Of a stretch of DNA of 64,000 nucleotides, positions 1 through 7,920 are shown piece after piece. Each line of letters starts with the position of its first letter. Positions within the stretch are counted from its first letter, which is position 1. Source of the stretch: Stenotrophomonas sp. 24(2023) (lineage in GTDB: Bacteria; Pseudomonadota; Gammaproteobacteria; Xanthomonadales; Xanthomonadaceae); NCBI RefSeq assembly GCF_030913365.1, contig NZ_CP133160.1:3696001-3760000 (forward strand), read 5' to 3'. The position numbers were made by a program, and so were the translations under genes. The notes below the pieces were generated by a model, which saw only the letters and a program-made list of their open reading frames with translations, searched no databases and was not told where the DNA came from.

Positions 1-74
1 GTGTCGTCCAGGCCGGTGGTCAGGCGGGTGCCGGGCTGGGTGCGCAGGGGGGCGAGGCGTTCGATGAAGCTCAT
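1..74 (-). CDS. N-terminal fragment of an unidentified protein (runs off the window)
   Basis: An ATG at 74 on the minus strand opens a frame that continues off the left edge. Only 24 complete codons are visible, beginning MSFIERLAPLRTQPGTRLTT. A good ribosome binding site (CAGGAGATC on the minus strand) lies just upstream, which supports a real start. It is divergent from queA. The fragment has no signal peptide or membrane segment and is too short to place in a family, so no function is proposed. Confidence 0.55.
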   Translation of the reverse strand, partial: MSFIERLAPLRTQPGTRLTTGLDD

Positions 75-280
75 TGCAGATCTCCTGAAACGATGGGTCG
101 CAGGTGCCCCTGAAAAGCAAAACGCGCGTCGACCGCGCGCTGGGGCAGGGCACATGCATCGGACTTCCGGTTCGATGCTAGCACTTGTTTTTTTGCGCGA
201 TAACCCCGCAATAAGCTGCTGCATAGCAGCATTTTGCGCGATGTTCGCGCGGGGGCGGGCCGCGCCGGTGGCGTGCGCCG

Positions 281-286
281 TACAAT
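281..286 (+). promoter_or_regulatory. putative -10 box for queA
   Basis: TACAAT lies about 35 bases before the chosen queA start and would give a transcript starting near 293. No convincing -35 box is seen. If it is real, the in-frame ATG at 285 lies inside the promoter, which favours the TTG start at 321. Confidence 0.4.
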
Positions 287-320
287 GCGTGCCATTGCCG
301 ACCTGTTGCCAGCTGCCACC

Positions 321-1352
321 TTGAAGAAGTCCGATTTCCATTACGACCTGCCGGATGAACTGATCGCCCAGGCGCCGTTGGCCGAGCGTTCGGCCAGCCG
401 CCTGATGCTGGTGCCGCCGGCCCCCGAAGCCTTCACCGACCTGCAGGTGCGCGACCTGCCGTCGCTGCTGCGGGAGGGTGATCTGCTGGTGTTCAACGAC
501 ACCCGGGTGATCCCGGCCCGGCTGTTCGGGCAGAAGGCCAGCGGCGGCCGTGTGGAGATCCTGATCGAGCGCCTGCTCGGCGGGCAGCAGGCACGCGCGC
601 AGGTCGGGGCCAGCAAGTCGCCCAAGGCCGGCAGCCGCATCGCCCTGGATGCCGGTGGCGAGGCCGAAGTGCTGGGCCGCGATGGCGAGTTCTATGTACT
701 GCAGTTCCATGTGCCCGAGGCGCTGGAGCAGTGGCTGCTGCACGCCGGCCGCCTGCCGCTGCCGCCGTACATCCAGCGCGAGCCGGGCCTGGATGATCGC
801 GAGCGCTACCAGACCGTGTTCGCCCGTGAAGTGGGCGCGGTCGCCGCACCGACCGCCGGGCTGCATTTCGACGAGCCGCTGCTGGCCGCGCTGCAGGCCC
901 GCGGCGTGGCCTTCGGCCACGTCACCCTGCACGTCGGGGCGGGTACTTTCCAGCCGGTGCGCGCCGATGACCTGAAGGATCACGTGATGCACCGGGAGTG
1001 GCTGAACGTCGGTGCCGAACTGGTACAGCAGGTGCGGCGCACCCGGGCGGCCGGTGGCCGCGTGATCGGCGTGGGCACCACGGTGGTGCGCGCACTGGAA
1101 AGCGCCATGCGCGAGGGCGAACTGCTGCCGTTCGCCGGGGAGACGCAGATCTTCATCACCCCCGGTTACCGCATCCGCAGCGTGGACGCGATGGTGACCA
1201 ATTTCCACCTGCCCGAAAGCACCCTGCTGATGATGATTTCCGCCTTCGCCGGCAAGGATCGGGTGTTCGAGGCCTACCGGCACGCCATTGCCCAGCGCTA
1301 CCGCTTCTTCAGCTATGGCGATGCGATGCTGCTGTTCCCGCAGGCGGGGTAG
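321..1352 (+). CDS. queA: S-adenosylmethionine:tRNA ribosyltransferase-isomerase
   Basis: QueA moves the ribosyl part of S-adenosylmethionine onto 7-aminomethyl-7-deazaguanine in tRNA to make epoxyqueuosine, the penultimate step of queuosine synthesis in the cytoplasm. The 343-residue product opens with the family-typical KKSDFHYDLP and contains the conserved stretches NDTRVIPARLFG, GAVAAPTAGLHF and GAGTFQPVR, plus TNFHLPESTLLM near the end. I chose the TTG at 321 because family members begin at this point and a TACAAT promoter-like box overlaps the upstream in-frame ATG at 285. The ATG start would add 12 residues. It is followed 69 bases later by tgt, which acts earlier in the same pathway. 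Confidence 0.93.
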   Translation: MKKSDFHYDLPDELIAQAPLAERSASRLMLVPPAPEAFTDLQVRDLPSLLREGDLLVFNDTRVIPARLFGQKASGGRVEILIERLLGGQQARAQVGASKSPKAGSRIALDAGGEAEVLGRDGEFYVLQFHVPEALEQWLLHAGRLPLPPYIQREPGLDDRERYQTVFAREVGAVAAPTAGLHFDEPLLAALQARGVAFGHVTLHVGAGTFQPVRADDLKDHVMHREWLNVGAELVQQVRRTRAAGGRVIGVGTTVVRALESAMREGELLPFAGETQIFITPGYRIRSVDAMVTNFHLPESTLLMMISAFAGKDRVFEAYRHAIAQRYRFFSYGDAMLLFPQAG

Positions 1353-1386
1353 GGCCCGCCGCTACCGGGAATGGCCGGTTTGGGGG

Positions 1387-1392
1387 GATAAT
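1387..1392 (+). promoter_or_regulatory. putative -10 box for tgt
   Basis: GATAAT about 30 bases upstream of the tgt ATG resembles a sigma-70 -10 element. No clear -35 box is visible. It suggests that tgt may have its own promoter in addition to read-through from queA. Confidence 0.3.
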
Positions 1393-1421
1393 GGACGACT
1401 ATTTGCCTGAACGACCGCTCC

Positions 1422-2552
1422 ATGTCCCGACTGCAGTTCCAGCTCAAGACCCGTGACGGCCGCGCCCGCCGTGGCCGCCTGACCTTCCCGCGTGGCACGG
1501 TGGAGACGCCGGCGTTCATGCCGGTCGGGACCTATGGCTCGGTCAAGGGCATCCTGCCGGACCAGGTGCGCGCGCTGGGGGCGGAAATCATCCTCGGCAA
1601 CACCTTCCACCTGTACCTGCGCCCGGGCCTGGACATCATCGCCGACCACGGCGGCCTGCATGGCTTCTGCCAGTGGGATGGCCCGATCCTGACCGATTCC
1701 GGTGGCTTCCAGGTGTTCTCGCTGGCCCACCGCCGCAAGATCACCGAGCAGGGGGTGACCTTCTCCTCGCCGACCGACGGTGCCCGGGTCTTCCTGGGGC
1801 CGGAGGAGAGCATGAAGATCCAGAAGGTGCTCGATTCGGACGTGGTGATGATCTTCGACGAGTGCACCCCTTACCCGGCCACCGAAGACGTCGCCCGCCG
1901 TTCGATGGAGCTGAGCCTGCGCTGGGCCCAGCGCAGCCGCAACGCGCATGACGAACTGGGCAACGACGCGGCGCTGTTCGGCATCGTGCAGGGCGGCGTG
2001 CACACCGGCCTGCGCAGCCGTTCGGCCGACGCCCTGCAGCAGATCGGCTTCGATGGCTATGCCATCGGCGGCCTGGCCGTGGGCGAGCCCGAGCACGAGC
2101 GCAACGCCATGCTCGACCACCTGGACCCGGAACTGCCCGGCGACCGCCCGCGCTACCTGATGGGCGTGGGCCGGCCGGAGGACCTGGTGGAGGGCGTGGC
2201 CCGGGGCGTGGACATGTTCGACTGCGTGATGCCGACCCGCAACGCGCGCAACGGCCACTATTTCACCTCGTTCGGCACCGTCCGCATCCGCAATTCGCAG
2301 TACGCCCGGGACATGGACCCGATCGAGCCCGGCTGCGGCTGCGTGGCCTGCGCCGGCGGCTACACCCGTTCCTACCTGCGCCACCTGGACCGCTGCAACG
2401 AGATGCTGGCGCCCATGCTGGGCACCCTGCACAACCTGTTCTATTACGAGAAGCTCATGGCCGACATCCGCGCGGCCATCGAGGCGGGAACCTTCCTGGC
2501 CTTCCGCGAGTCCTTCTATTCAGCCCGCGGGGCGGTTGCCCCGGCCCTGTAG
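1422..2552 (+). CDS. tgt: tRNA-guanine transglycosylase
   Basis: Tgt swaps guanine-34 in tRNAs with GUN anticodons for the queuosine precursor preQ1. The 376-residue protein has the expected features: [11 protein letters not shown] near the N-terminus, the catalytic aspartate region [12 protein letters not shown] (about residue 90), the substrate loop GIVQGGVH, the second active-site region [13 protein letters not shown], and a C-terminal zinc site (CGCVAC with later Cys/His in [12 protein letters not shown]). Length matches the family (about 375). It lies between queA and yajC, the common gammaproteobacterial order queA-tgt-yajC-secD-secF. Confidence 0.97.
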   Translation: MSRLQFQLKTRDGRARRGRLTFPRGTVETPAFMPVGTYGSVKGILPDQVRALGAEIILGNTFHLYLRPGLDIIADHGGLHGFCQWDGPILTDSGGFQVFSLAHRRKITEQGVTFSSPTDGARVFLGPEESMKIQKVLDSDVVMIFDECTPYPATEDVARRSMELSLRWAQRSRNAHDELGNDAALFGIVQGGVHTGLRSRSADALQQIGFDGYAIGGLAVGEPEHERNAMLDHLDPELPGDRPRYLMGVGRPEDLVEGVARGVDMFDCVMPTRNARNGHYFTSFGTVRIRNSQYARDMDPIEPGCGCVACAGGYTRSYLRHLDRCNEMLAPMLGTLHNLFYYEKLMADIRAAIEAGTFLAFRESFYSARGAVAPAL

Positions 2553-2685
2553 CCCGGGCCCCCCTGCCGAAGGGCCCGGGGACGAATGTCCGGGCCCGTG
2601 GCATACTTCAAGGCTGACCCAGATCCGCGGTCGACACCTCGTGCCCGTGAAACGGCCGAAGCGCCGCCCAACCAAAGGACCAACG

Positions 2686-3030
2686 ATGAACCTGCTTGCC
2701 TTCCTGATCCCCGCCGCCCACGCCCAGTCCGCTGGTGGCCAGCCGCAGGGCATGGGCCTGACCACGCTGCTGTTCCCGATCATCCTGATCGCCATCATGT
2801 ACTTCCTGATGATCCGCCCGCAGATGAAGCGGCAGAAGGAACACAAGGCCATGCTGGAGAAGATCAAGCGTGGCGACGAAGTGCTGACCAACGGCGGCAT
2901 CGCCGGCGTGGTCACCGACATCGGCGACAACTTCATCACCGTCGAAGTGGCTGACAACGTGCGCATCCGCGTGCAGAAGGGCGCCGTCGGCAACGTGCTG
3001 CCGCCGGGCACCCTGAAGTCGGCCCAGTAA
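2686..3030 (+). CDS. yajC: Sec translocon accessory protein YajC
   Basis: YajC is a small inner-membrane partner of SecDF and the SecYEG protein-export channel. The 114-residue product has one hydrophobic segment (about residues 24-42, TTLLFPIILIAIMYFLMIRP) followed by the family signature RPQMKRQKEHKAML and the cytoplasmic GDEVLTNGGIAGVV motif. The ATG at 2686 is preceded by AAAGGACC, a usable ribosome binding site. Longer in-frame extensions upstream would run into the tgt end and are unlikely. It heads the yajC-secD-secF operon. Confidence 0.95.
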   Translation: MNLLAFLIPAAHAQSAGGQPQGMGLTTLLFPIILIAIMYFLMIRPQMKRQKEHKAMLEKIKRGDEVLTNGGIAGVVTDIGDNFITVEVADNVRIRVQKGAVGNVLPPGTLKSAQ

Positions 3031-3091
3031 GCTCCTTCCTTTCCGAAGCACAACCGCGGCGCCGGGACTGGCGCCGCGCGGGACCCTAGCA

Positions 3092-4948
3092 ATGCTCGAA
3101 TTTCCACGCTGGAAGTACGTCGTCATCCTGATCGTACTGGCGCTCAGTGCGCTGTACGCGCTGCCCAACATCTACCAGAAGGACCCGGCCATCCAGATCA
3201 CCGCCAACCGCGGCGGGCAGATCGACGATGCGCTGCGTGACCGTGTGCTGGCCGACCTGAAGACGGCGGGCATCACCACGATCGGTGCGGAGAAGGAAGG
3301 CGAGAGCCTGATCGTCCGCCTGCCGGACCTGAAGGCACAGTCCGCCGCCAGCGATGCACTGCGCGACAGCGTGGGCGAGAACTACACCGTGGCCCTGAAC
3401 CTGGCCTCGACCGTGCCGGACTGGCTGGGCCGCCTGGGCGGTCGCCCGATGGTGCTGGGCCTGGACCTGCAGGGTGGCGTGCACTTCGTGCTGCAGGTCG
3501 ACCAGAAGGCCGCGCTGGACAAGCGCCTGGATGCCTACACCGAAGACGTGCGCAGCACCCTGCGTGATGCCCGCATCGCCTACCAGTCGGTGGAGCGCCG
3601 CGCGGACAACACCATCGTCGCCAACCTGAGCCCTTCGGCCGGTGACGATGCCGGTGCCCGTGCACGTACCGCACTGGTCAAGGCCCAGCCGACGCTGAGC
3701 TATGACGTGACCGGCAACCGCATCACCGTGGCCGTGCCGGAGTCGGAAATCAGCCAGATCGCCAACGGGGCGATCGAGCAGAACATCAACACCCTGCGCA
3801 ACCGCGTGAACCAGCTGGGCGTGGCCGAGCCGATCATCCAGCGCCAGGGTGCCGACCGCGTGGTCGTGCAGCTGCCGGGCGTGCAGGACACCGCCGAGGC
3901 CAAGCGCATGATCGGTGCCACCGCGACGCTGGAATACCGCGCCGTGGTTGAAGGCAATGCCCAGGATGCGATCGCTTCCGGCCGCATCCCGCCGGAAGCG
4001 AAGATCTACCAGCAGCGTGACGGCCGTGGCCCGATCATGCTGAACAAGCGCGTGATCGTCACCGGTGACCAGATGGTGGCCGCCCAGGCCGTCACCGACC
4101 AGAACAGCGGCGCCCCGGCGGTCAGCGTGACGCTGAACAACGTCGGCGGCCAGCGCATGTTCGATTTCACCAGCGCCAACGTGAACAAGCCGATGGCCGT
4201 GGTCTACACCGAGCGCGTGCCGACCGTGACCCAGGTCGATGGGCAGGAAGTGCGTGGCTTCAAGGTCAACGAGGAAGTGATCTCGGTGGCCAACATCAAC
4301 GGCGTGTTCGGCAAGAACTTCCAGACCACCGGCCTGCAGAAGAAGGAGGCCGAGGACCTGGCCAAGCTGCTGAAGTCCGGCTCGCTGGCCGCGCCGATGG
4401 ACTTCGTCGAAGAGCGCGTGGTCGGCCCGAGCCTGGGTGCGCAGAACGTCCAGAACGGCATGCGCGCGGTGGTGTTCGCGTTCCTGTTCACCCTGGTGTT
4501 CTTCAGCGTGTACTACCGCATGTTCGGCGTGATCACCTCGGCCGCGATGCTGTTCAACCTGCTGATCGTGGTGGCGGTGATGTCGCTGTTCGGCGCGACG
4601 ATGACCCTGCCGGGTTTTGCCGGTCTGGCGCTGTCGGTCGGCCTGTCGGTGGACGCCAACGTGCTGATCAACGAACGCATCCGTGAGGAACTGCGCGCCG
4701 GCGTGCCGGGCAAGACCGCCATCGTGACCGGTTACGAGCGCGCCTCCGGCACCATCCTCGATGCGAACCTGACCGGCCTGATTGTCGGCCTGGCCCTGTT
4801 CGCCTTCGGTACCGGCCCGCTGAAGGGCTTCGCCCTGACCATGATCATCGGCATCTTCGCCTCCATGTTCACCGCGATCACCGTGTCGCGCGCGCTGGCG
4901 ACGCTGATCTACGGCAGCCGCAAGAAGCTCCAGAACGTGGCCATCTGA
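3092..4948 (+). CDS. secD: protein translocase subunit SecD
   Basis: SecD uses the proton gradient with SecF to help pull proteins across the inner membrane after SecA-driven translocation. The 618-residue protein has an N-terminal membrane segment (about residues 8-25), the conserved GLDLQGGVHF motif, a large periplasmic domain, and five C-terminal membrane helices. These include the RND-type sequence LALSVGLSVDANVLINERIREE with the conserved aspartate. Length is as expected for the family. It lies 61 bases after yajC and 16 bases before secF, so the three genes are very probably one transcript. Confidence 0.97.
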   Translation: MLEFPRWKYVVILIVLALSALYALPNIYQKDPAIQITANRGGQIDDALRDRVLADLKTAGITTIGAEKEGESLIVRLPDLKAQSAASDALRDSVGENYTVALNLASTVPDWLGRLGGRPMVLGLDLQGGVHFVLQVDQKAALDKRLDAYTEDVRSTLRDARIAYQSVERRADNTIVANLSPSAGDDAGARARTALVKAQPTLSYDVTGNRITVAVPESEISQIANGAIEQNINTLRNRVNQLGVAEPIIQRQGADRVVVQLPGVQDTAEAKRMIGATATLEYRAVVEGNAQDAIASGRIPPEAKIYQQRDGRGPIMLNKRVIVTGDQMVAAQAVTDQNSGAPAVSVTLNNVGGQRMFDFTSANVNKPMAVVYTERVPTVTQVDGQEVRGFKVNEEVISVANINGVFGKNFQTTGLQKKEAEDLAKLLKSGSLAAPMDFVEERVVGPSLGAQNVQNGMRAVVFAFLFTLVFFSVYYRMFGVITSAAMLFNLLIVVAVMSLFGATMTLPGFAGLALSVGLSVDANVLINERIREELRAGVPGKTAIVTGYERASGTILDANLTGLIVGLALFAFGTGPLKGFALTMIIGIFASMFTAITVSRALATLIYGSRKKLQNVAI

Positions 4949-4964
4949 CGGGACGACACGCACA

Positions 4965-5945
4965 ATGAAACTGTTTCCGCTGCACATCCTCCCGAACGAC
5001 ACCAAGATCGACTTCATGCGATGGCGCAATGCCGCCATGGTGGTCACCATCGTGTTGTTCCTGGCCTCGGTCGGCATCATTGCCTTCAAGGGCTTCAACT
5101 ACGCGCTGGACTTCACCGGCGGCACCCTGATCGAAGCCCGCTTCGAGCGCCCGGTGGACGTCGAGCAGGTGCGTACCAAGCTGGAATCCAACGGCTTTGA
5201 CGGTGCCCAGGTGCAGAGCTTCGGTGGCAACACCGACCTGCTGATCCGCCTGGCCCCGCATGGCGAGCATGCCCCGGGCAGTGGCGGCGCCAGCGCTGAG
5301 GACAAGGCCACCGCCGATGCGGTGCTCAAGGCCGTGTCCAGCGCTGACAACCCGGCCACCATCCTGCGCAACGAGTTCGTCGGCCCGCAGATCGGCAAGG
5401 ACCTGGCCAAGAACGGCCTGTACGCCACCATCTTCATGCTGGCCGGCTTCCTGATCTACATCGCGGTGCGCTTTGAATGGAAGTTCGCCGTGACCGCCAG
5501 CATCGTGGCGCTGTTCGACCTGCTGGTCACGGTCGCCTACGTGTCCCTTCTGGGCCGCGAATTCGACCTGACGGTGCTGGCGGGCCTGCTGTCGGTGATG
5601 GGCTTTGCGATCAACGACATCATCGTGGTGTTCGACCGCGTGCGTGAAAACTTCCGCAGCCTGCGCGTGGAGCCGCTGGAAGTGCTGAACCGTTCGATCA
5701 ACCAGACGCTGTCGCGTACGGTGATCACCGCGGTGATGTTCTTCCTGTCGGCCCTGGCGCTGTACATGTACGGCGGCAGCTCGATGGAAGGCCTGGCCGA
5801 GACGCACATGATCGGTGCCGTGATCGTGGTGCTGTCCTCGATCCTGGTGGCCGTGCCGATGCTGACCGTGGGCTTCCTGCGCGTGAGCAAGCAGGACCTG
5901 CTGCCCAAGGCCAAGGACGTGGAAGCGCTGGCGCGCCGCCCATAA
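4965..5945 (+). CDS. secF: protein translocase subunit SecF
   Basis: SecF is the partner of SecD in the proton-driven export motor. The 326-residue product shows six predicted membrane helices, the periplasmic FTGGTLIEARF motif after the first helix, and the conserved GFAINDIIVVFDRVREN in the fourth helix region with its functional aspartates. It ends just before a strong terminator, so it is the last gene of the yajC-secD-secF operon. Confidence 0.97.
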   Translation: MKLFPLHILPNDTKIDFMRWRNAAMVVTIVLFLASVGIIAFKGFNYALDFTGGTLIEARFERPVDVEQVRTKLESNGFDGAQVQSFGGNTDLLIRLAPHGEHAPGSGGASAEDKATADAVLKAVSSADNPATILRNEFVGPQIGKDLAKNGLYATIFMLAGFLIYIAVRFEWKFAVTASIVALFDLLVTVAYVSLLGREFDLTVLAGLLSVMGFAINDIIVVFDRVRENFRSLRVEPLEVLNRSINQTLSRTVITAVMFFLSALALYMYGGSSMEGLAETHMIGAVIVVLSSILVAVPMLTVGFLRVSKQDLLPKAKDVEALARRP

Positions 5946-5971
5946 GCCTTTGCTGCACGCAGCACACAGAG

Positions 5972-5996
5972 AACCCCGCGCAAGCGGGGTTTTTTG
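5972..5996 (+). terminator. Rho-independent terminator of the sec operon
   Basis: A perfect 8-bp stem (AACCCCGC / GCGGGGTT) with a GCAA tetraloop is followed by a run of T. It lies 27 bases after the secF stop. Confidence 0.9.
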
Positions 5997-6062
5997 TTTG
6001 CAGGGCTGCGCCCTGCACCTGCCGGAGCAACCGCAACCGCAACAGCGGGCTATCCGTGGGAT

Positions 6063-6164
6063 GGCGGGGTGGGTCCGGTTGCGGGGGACGCCGTAAATAC
6101 GTCCCTGTAGGCTCGGTCGCGCCATCCATGGCGCTCACGCCCCCGCAACCGGACCCACCCCGCC
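6063..6164. repeat. composite palindromic element A (25-bp perfect inverted arms)
   Basis: Perfect 25-bp inverted arms at 6063-6087 and 6140-6164 enclose a 52-base core. The core begins ACGCCGTAAATACGTCC and contains the palindrome GCGCCATCCATGGCGC. The same core family occurs at 6305-6402 and 44232-44276, but the arms are different there. The whole element could extrude as a long cruciform or fold into a stable RNA hairpin. It has no coding capacity. Confidence 0.8.
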
Positions 6165-6189
6165 TTCGACAGTTGGCCGCAATCGGTTG

Positions 6190-6279
6190 GTAGATCCACG
6201 CCATGCGTGGATCAATGCCAATCGACATCGAATAGTTCGATAGGTGATCGAAAGGCATCCACGCATGGCGTGGATCTAC
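6190..6279. repeat. pair of GTAG (SMAG-type) palindromes in inverted orientation
   Basis: Two copies of the palindrome GTAG-ATCCACGCC-ATG-CGTGGAT occur at 6190-6213 (plus) and 6257-6279 (minus), separated by 43 bases. The GTAG head and stem match the SMAG repeats known from S. maltophilia. Inverted pairs of this type can fold as a dimer. Confidence 0.8.
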
Positions 6280-6304
6280 CCGATCACGAGGATCTGTCAG
6301 AGGT

Positions 6305-6402
6305 GGGGCGGTGTGGGGTGGCAGGACCGCAGGCGCCATGGATGGCGCCTACGAGCCCCCATGGATGGGTTTACGGCGTGTCCTGCCACCCCACACCGCC
6401 CC
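6305..6402. repeat. composite palindromic element B (23-bp perfect inverted arms)
   Basis: Perfect 23-bp inverted arms at 6305-6327 and 6380-6402 enclose a 52-base core. Read on the minus strand, the core starts ACGCCGTAAACCCATCC and ends with the palindrome GGCGCCATCCATGGCGCC, as in element A. The arm sequence is unrelated to that of element A. Together with element A and the GTAG pair it fills most of the secF-fabV gap (5946-6623), which holds no gene that I can support. Confidence 0.8.
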
Positions 6403-6623
6403 GCCCAACCAACAGAAGGCCCGCGCTGCTCTTGACGTTGACGTTGCCTGGCTTCAAGCCTCGGCAGGTGCAGGGTGCAACCCTGCAGAAGAAACCCCAC
6501 CCTACGCCTGCGTCGGTTGTGCATTCGGCCCCCGCACACTACGATCCTGCGGTTCGCGCGCGCCCGCGCGCCCGTGTTCCTGCCGCGCGCCTGGCGCGCC
6601 GCACCTGCCAACCCGAGGTATCC

Positions 6624-7883
6624 ATGGTCATCAAACCGCGCGTCCGCGGCTTCATCTGCGTCACCACCCACCCGACCGGCTGCGAGGCCGCGGTCAAGCA
6701 GCAGATCGACTACATCCGCGCCCGCCCGCCGATCCAGAACGGCCCCAAGCGCGTGCTGGTCATCGGTGCCTCCACCGGCTACGGCCTGGCCGCGCGCATC
6801 ACCGCCGCGTTCGGCAGCGGCGCGGCCACCCTGGGCATCTTCTTCGAGCGCCCGGGCAGCGAAACCAAGCCGGGCACTGCCGGCTGGTACAACTCGGCCG
6901 CCTTCCATAAGTACGCGGGCGAAGCCGGCCTGTATGCCAAGAGCATCAACGGCGATGCCTTCTCCGATGAAGTGAAGGCCCGCACCATCGAGATGATCAA
7001 GGCCGACCTCGGCCAGGTCGACCAGGTGGTCTACAGCCTGGCCGCACCGCGCCGCAAGCACCCTAAAACCGGCGAGATCATCAGCTCCACGCTGAAGCCG
7101 ATCGGCGAGCCGATCGTCCTGCGCGGCCTGGATACCGACAAGGAAGTGCTGACCGAGACCCACCTGCAGCCGGCCACGGCCGAGGAAATCGCCGGTACCG
7201 TCGCGGTGATGGGCGGCGAAGACTGGCAGATGTGGATCGATGCGCTGTCCGATGCCGGCGTGCTGGCCAACGGCTGCACCACCACCGCCTTCACCTACGT
7301 GGGTGAAGAGATCACCCAGGCGATCTACTGGAACGGTTCGATCGGCGCAGCCAAGAAGGACCTCGACGACAAGGTGCTGGGCCTGCGCGCGTCGCTGGCG
7401 AAGATCGGCGGCGATGCGCGCGTGTCGGTGCTCAAGGCCGTGGTCACCCAGGCCAGCTCGGCCATTCCGACCATGCCGCTGTACCTGTCGCTGCTGTTCA
7501 AGGTGATGAAGGCGCAGGGCACGCACGAAGGCTGCATCGAGCAGCTCGACGTGCTGTACGACATCCTCTACGGCGGCAAGGCCGACGGTGTGGCGGTCGA
7601 CCGCCTGCGTCACGAACAGGTCGATGGCCAGGGCCGCACGGTCGCCCTGGTGGACGAGGAAGGCCGCCTGCGTGCCGACTACAAGGAAATGGCCCCGGAA
7701 GTGCAGGGCAAGGTACTGGCGCTGTGGCCGCAGGTGACCAACGAGAACCTGTACGAGATCAGCGACCTGGCCGGCTACAAGGCGGATTTCCTGCGCCTGT
7801 TCGGCTTTGGCATCGAAGGCGTGGATTACGAGGCCGACGTCAACCCGGACGTGAAGATCGACAACCTGGTCGATCTGACCTGA
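6624..7883 (+). CDS. fabV: enoyl-[acyl-carrier-protein] reductase FabV (NADH)
   Basis: FabV reduces trans-2-enoyl-ACP with NADH, the last step of each fatty-acid elongation cycle; the family is known for being insensitive to triclosan. The 419-residue protein has the N-terminal [11 protein letters not shown], the dinucleotide-binding stretch [16 protein letters not shown] (about residues 49-64), and the FabV-type active site Tyr-X8-Lys seen as [10 protein letters not shown] (about residues 236-245). The ATG at 6624 follows a CGAGGT ribosome binding site. It is slightly longer than typical members (about 400). It is monocistronic, with repeats upstream and a palindrome shared with convergent fimX downstream. 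Confidence 0.95.
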   Translation: MVIKPRVRGFICVTTHPTGCEAAVKQQIDYIRARPPIQNGPKRVLVIGASTGYGLAARITAAFGSGAATLGIFFERPGSETKPGTAGWYNSAAFHKYAGEAGLYAKSINGDAFSDEVKARTIEMIKADLGQVDQVVYSLAAPRRKHPKTGEIISSTLKPIGEPIVLRGLDTDKEVLTETHLQPATAEEIAGTVAVMGGEDWQMWIDALSDAGVLANGCTTTAFTYVGEEITQAIYWNGSIGAAKKDLDDKVLGLRASLAKIGGDARVSVLKAVVTQASSAIPTMPLYLSLLFKVMKAQGTHEGCIEQLDVLYDILYGGKADGVAVDRLRHEQVDGQGRTVALVDEEGRLRADYKEMAPEVQGKVLALWPQVTNENLYEISDLAGYKADFLRLFGFGIEGVDYEADVNPDVKIDNLVDLT

Positions 7884-7890
7884 GGCCACA

Positions 7891-7919
7891 GGCAGCGCCG
7901 GGCGATGCCCGGCGCTGCC
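7891..7919. terminator. palindromic terminator between convergent fabV and fimX
   Basis: A perfect 13-bp stem (arms starting GGCAGCGCCGGGC) with a GAT loop sits between the stops of the convergent genes fabV and fimX. There is no T-run on either side, so it is a hairpin-type bidirectional stop rather than a classical terminator. Confidence 0.6.
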
Positions 7920-7920
7920 G

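Noticed and set aside
285..320. Upstream ATG start for queA.
   Set aside because: It overlaps a promoter-like TACAAT and extends beyond the usual family N-terminus; TTG at 321 fits better, though it is not proven.
3086..5098. Long His/Asp/Gln-rich frame on the minus strand.
   Set aside because: It is antisense to secD and secF and its composition is that of a shadow frame.
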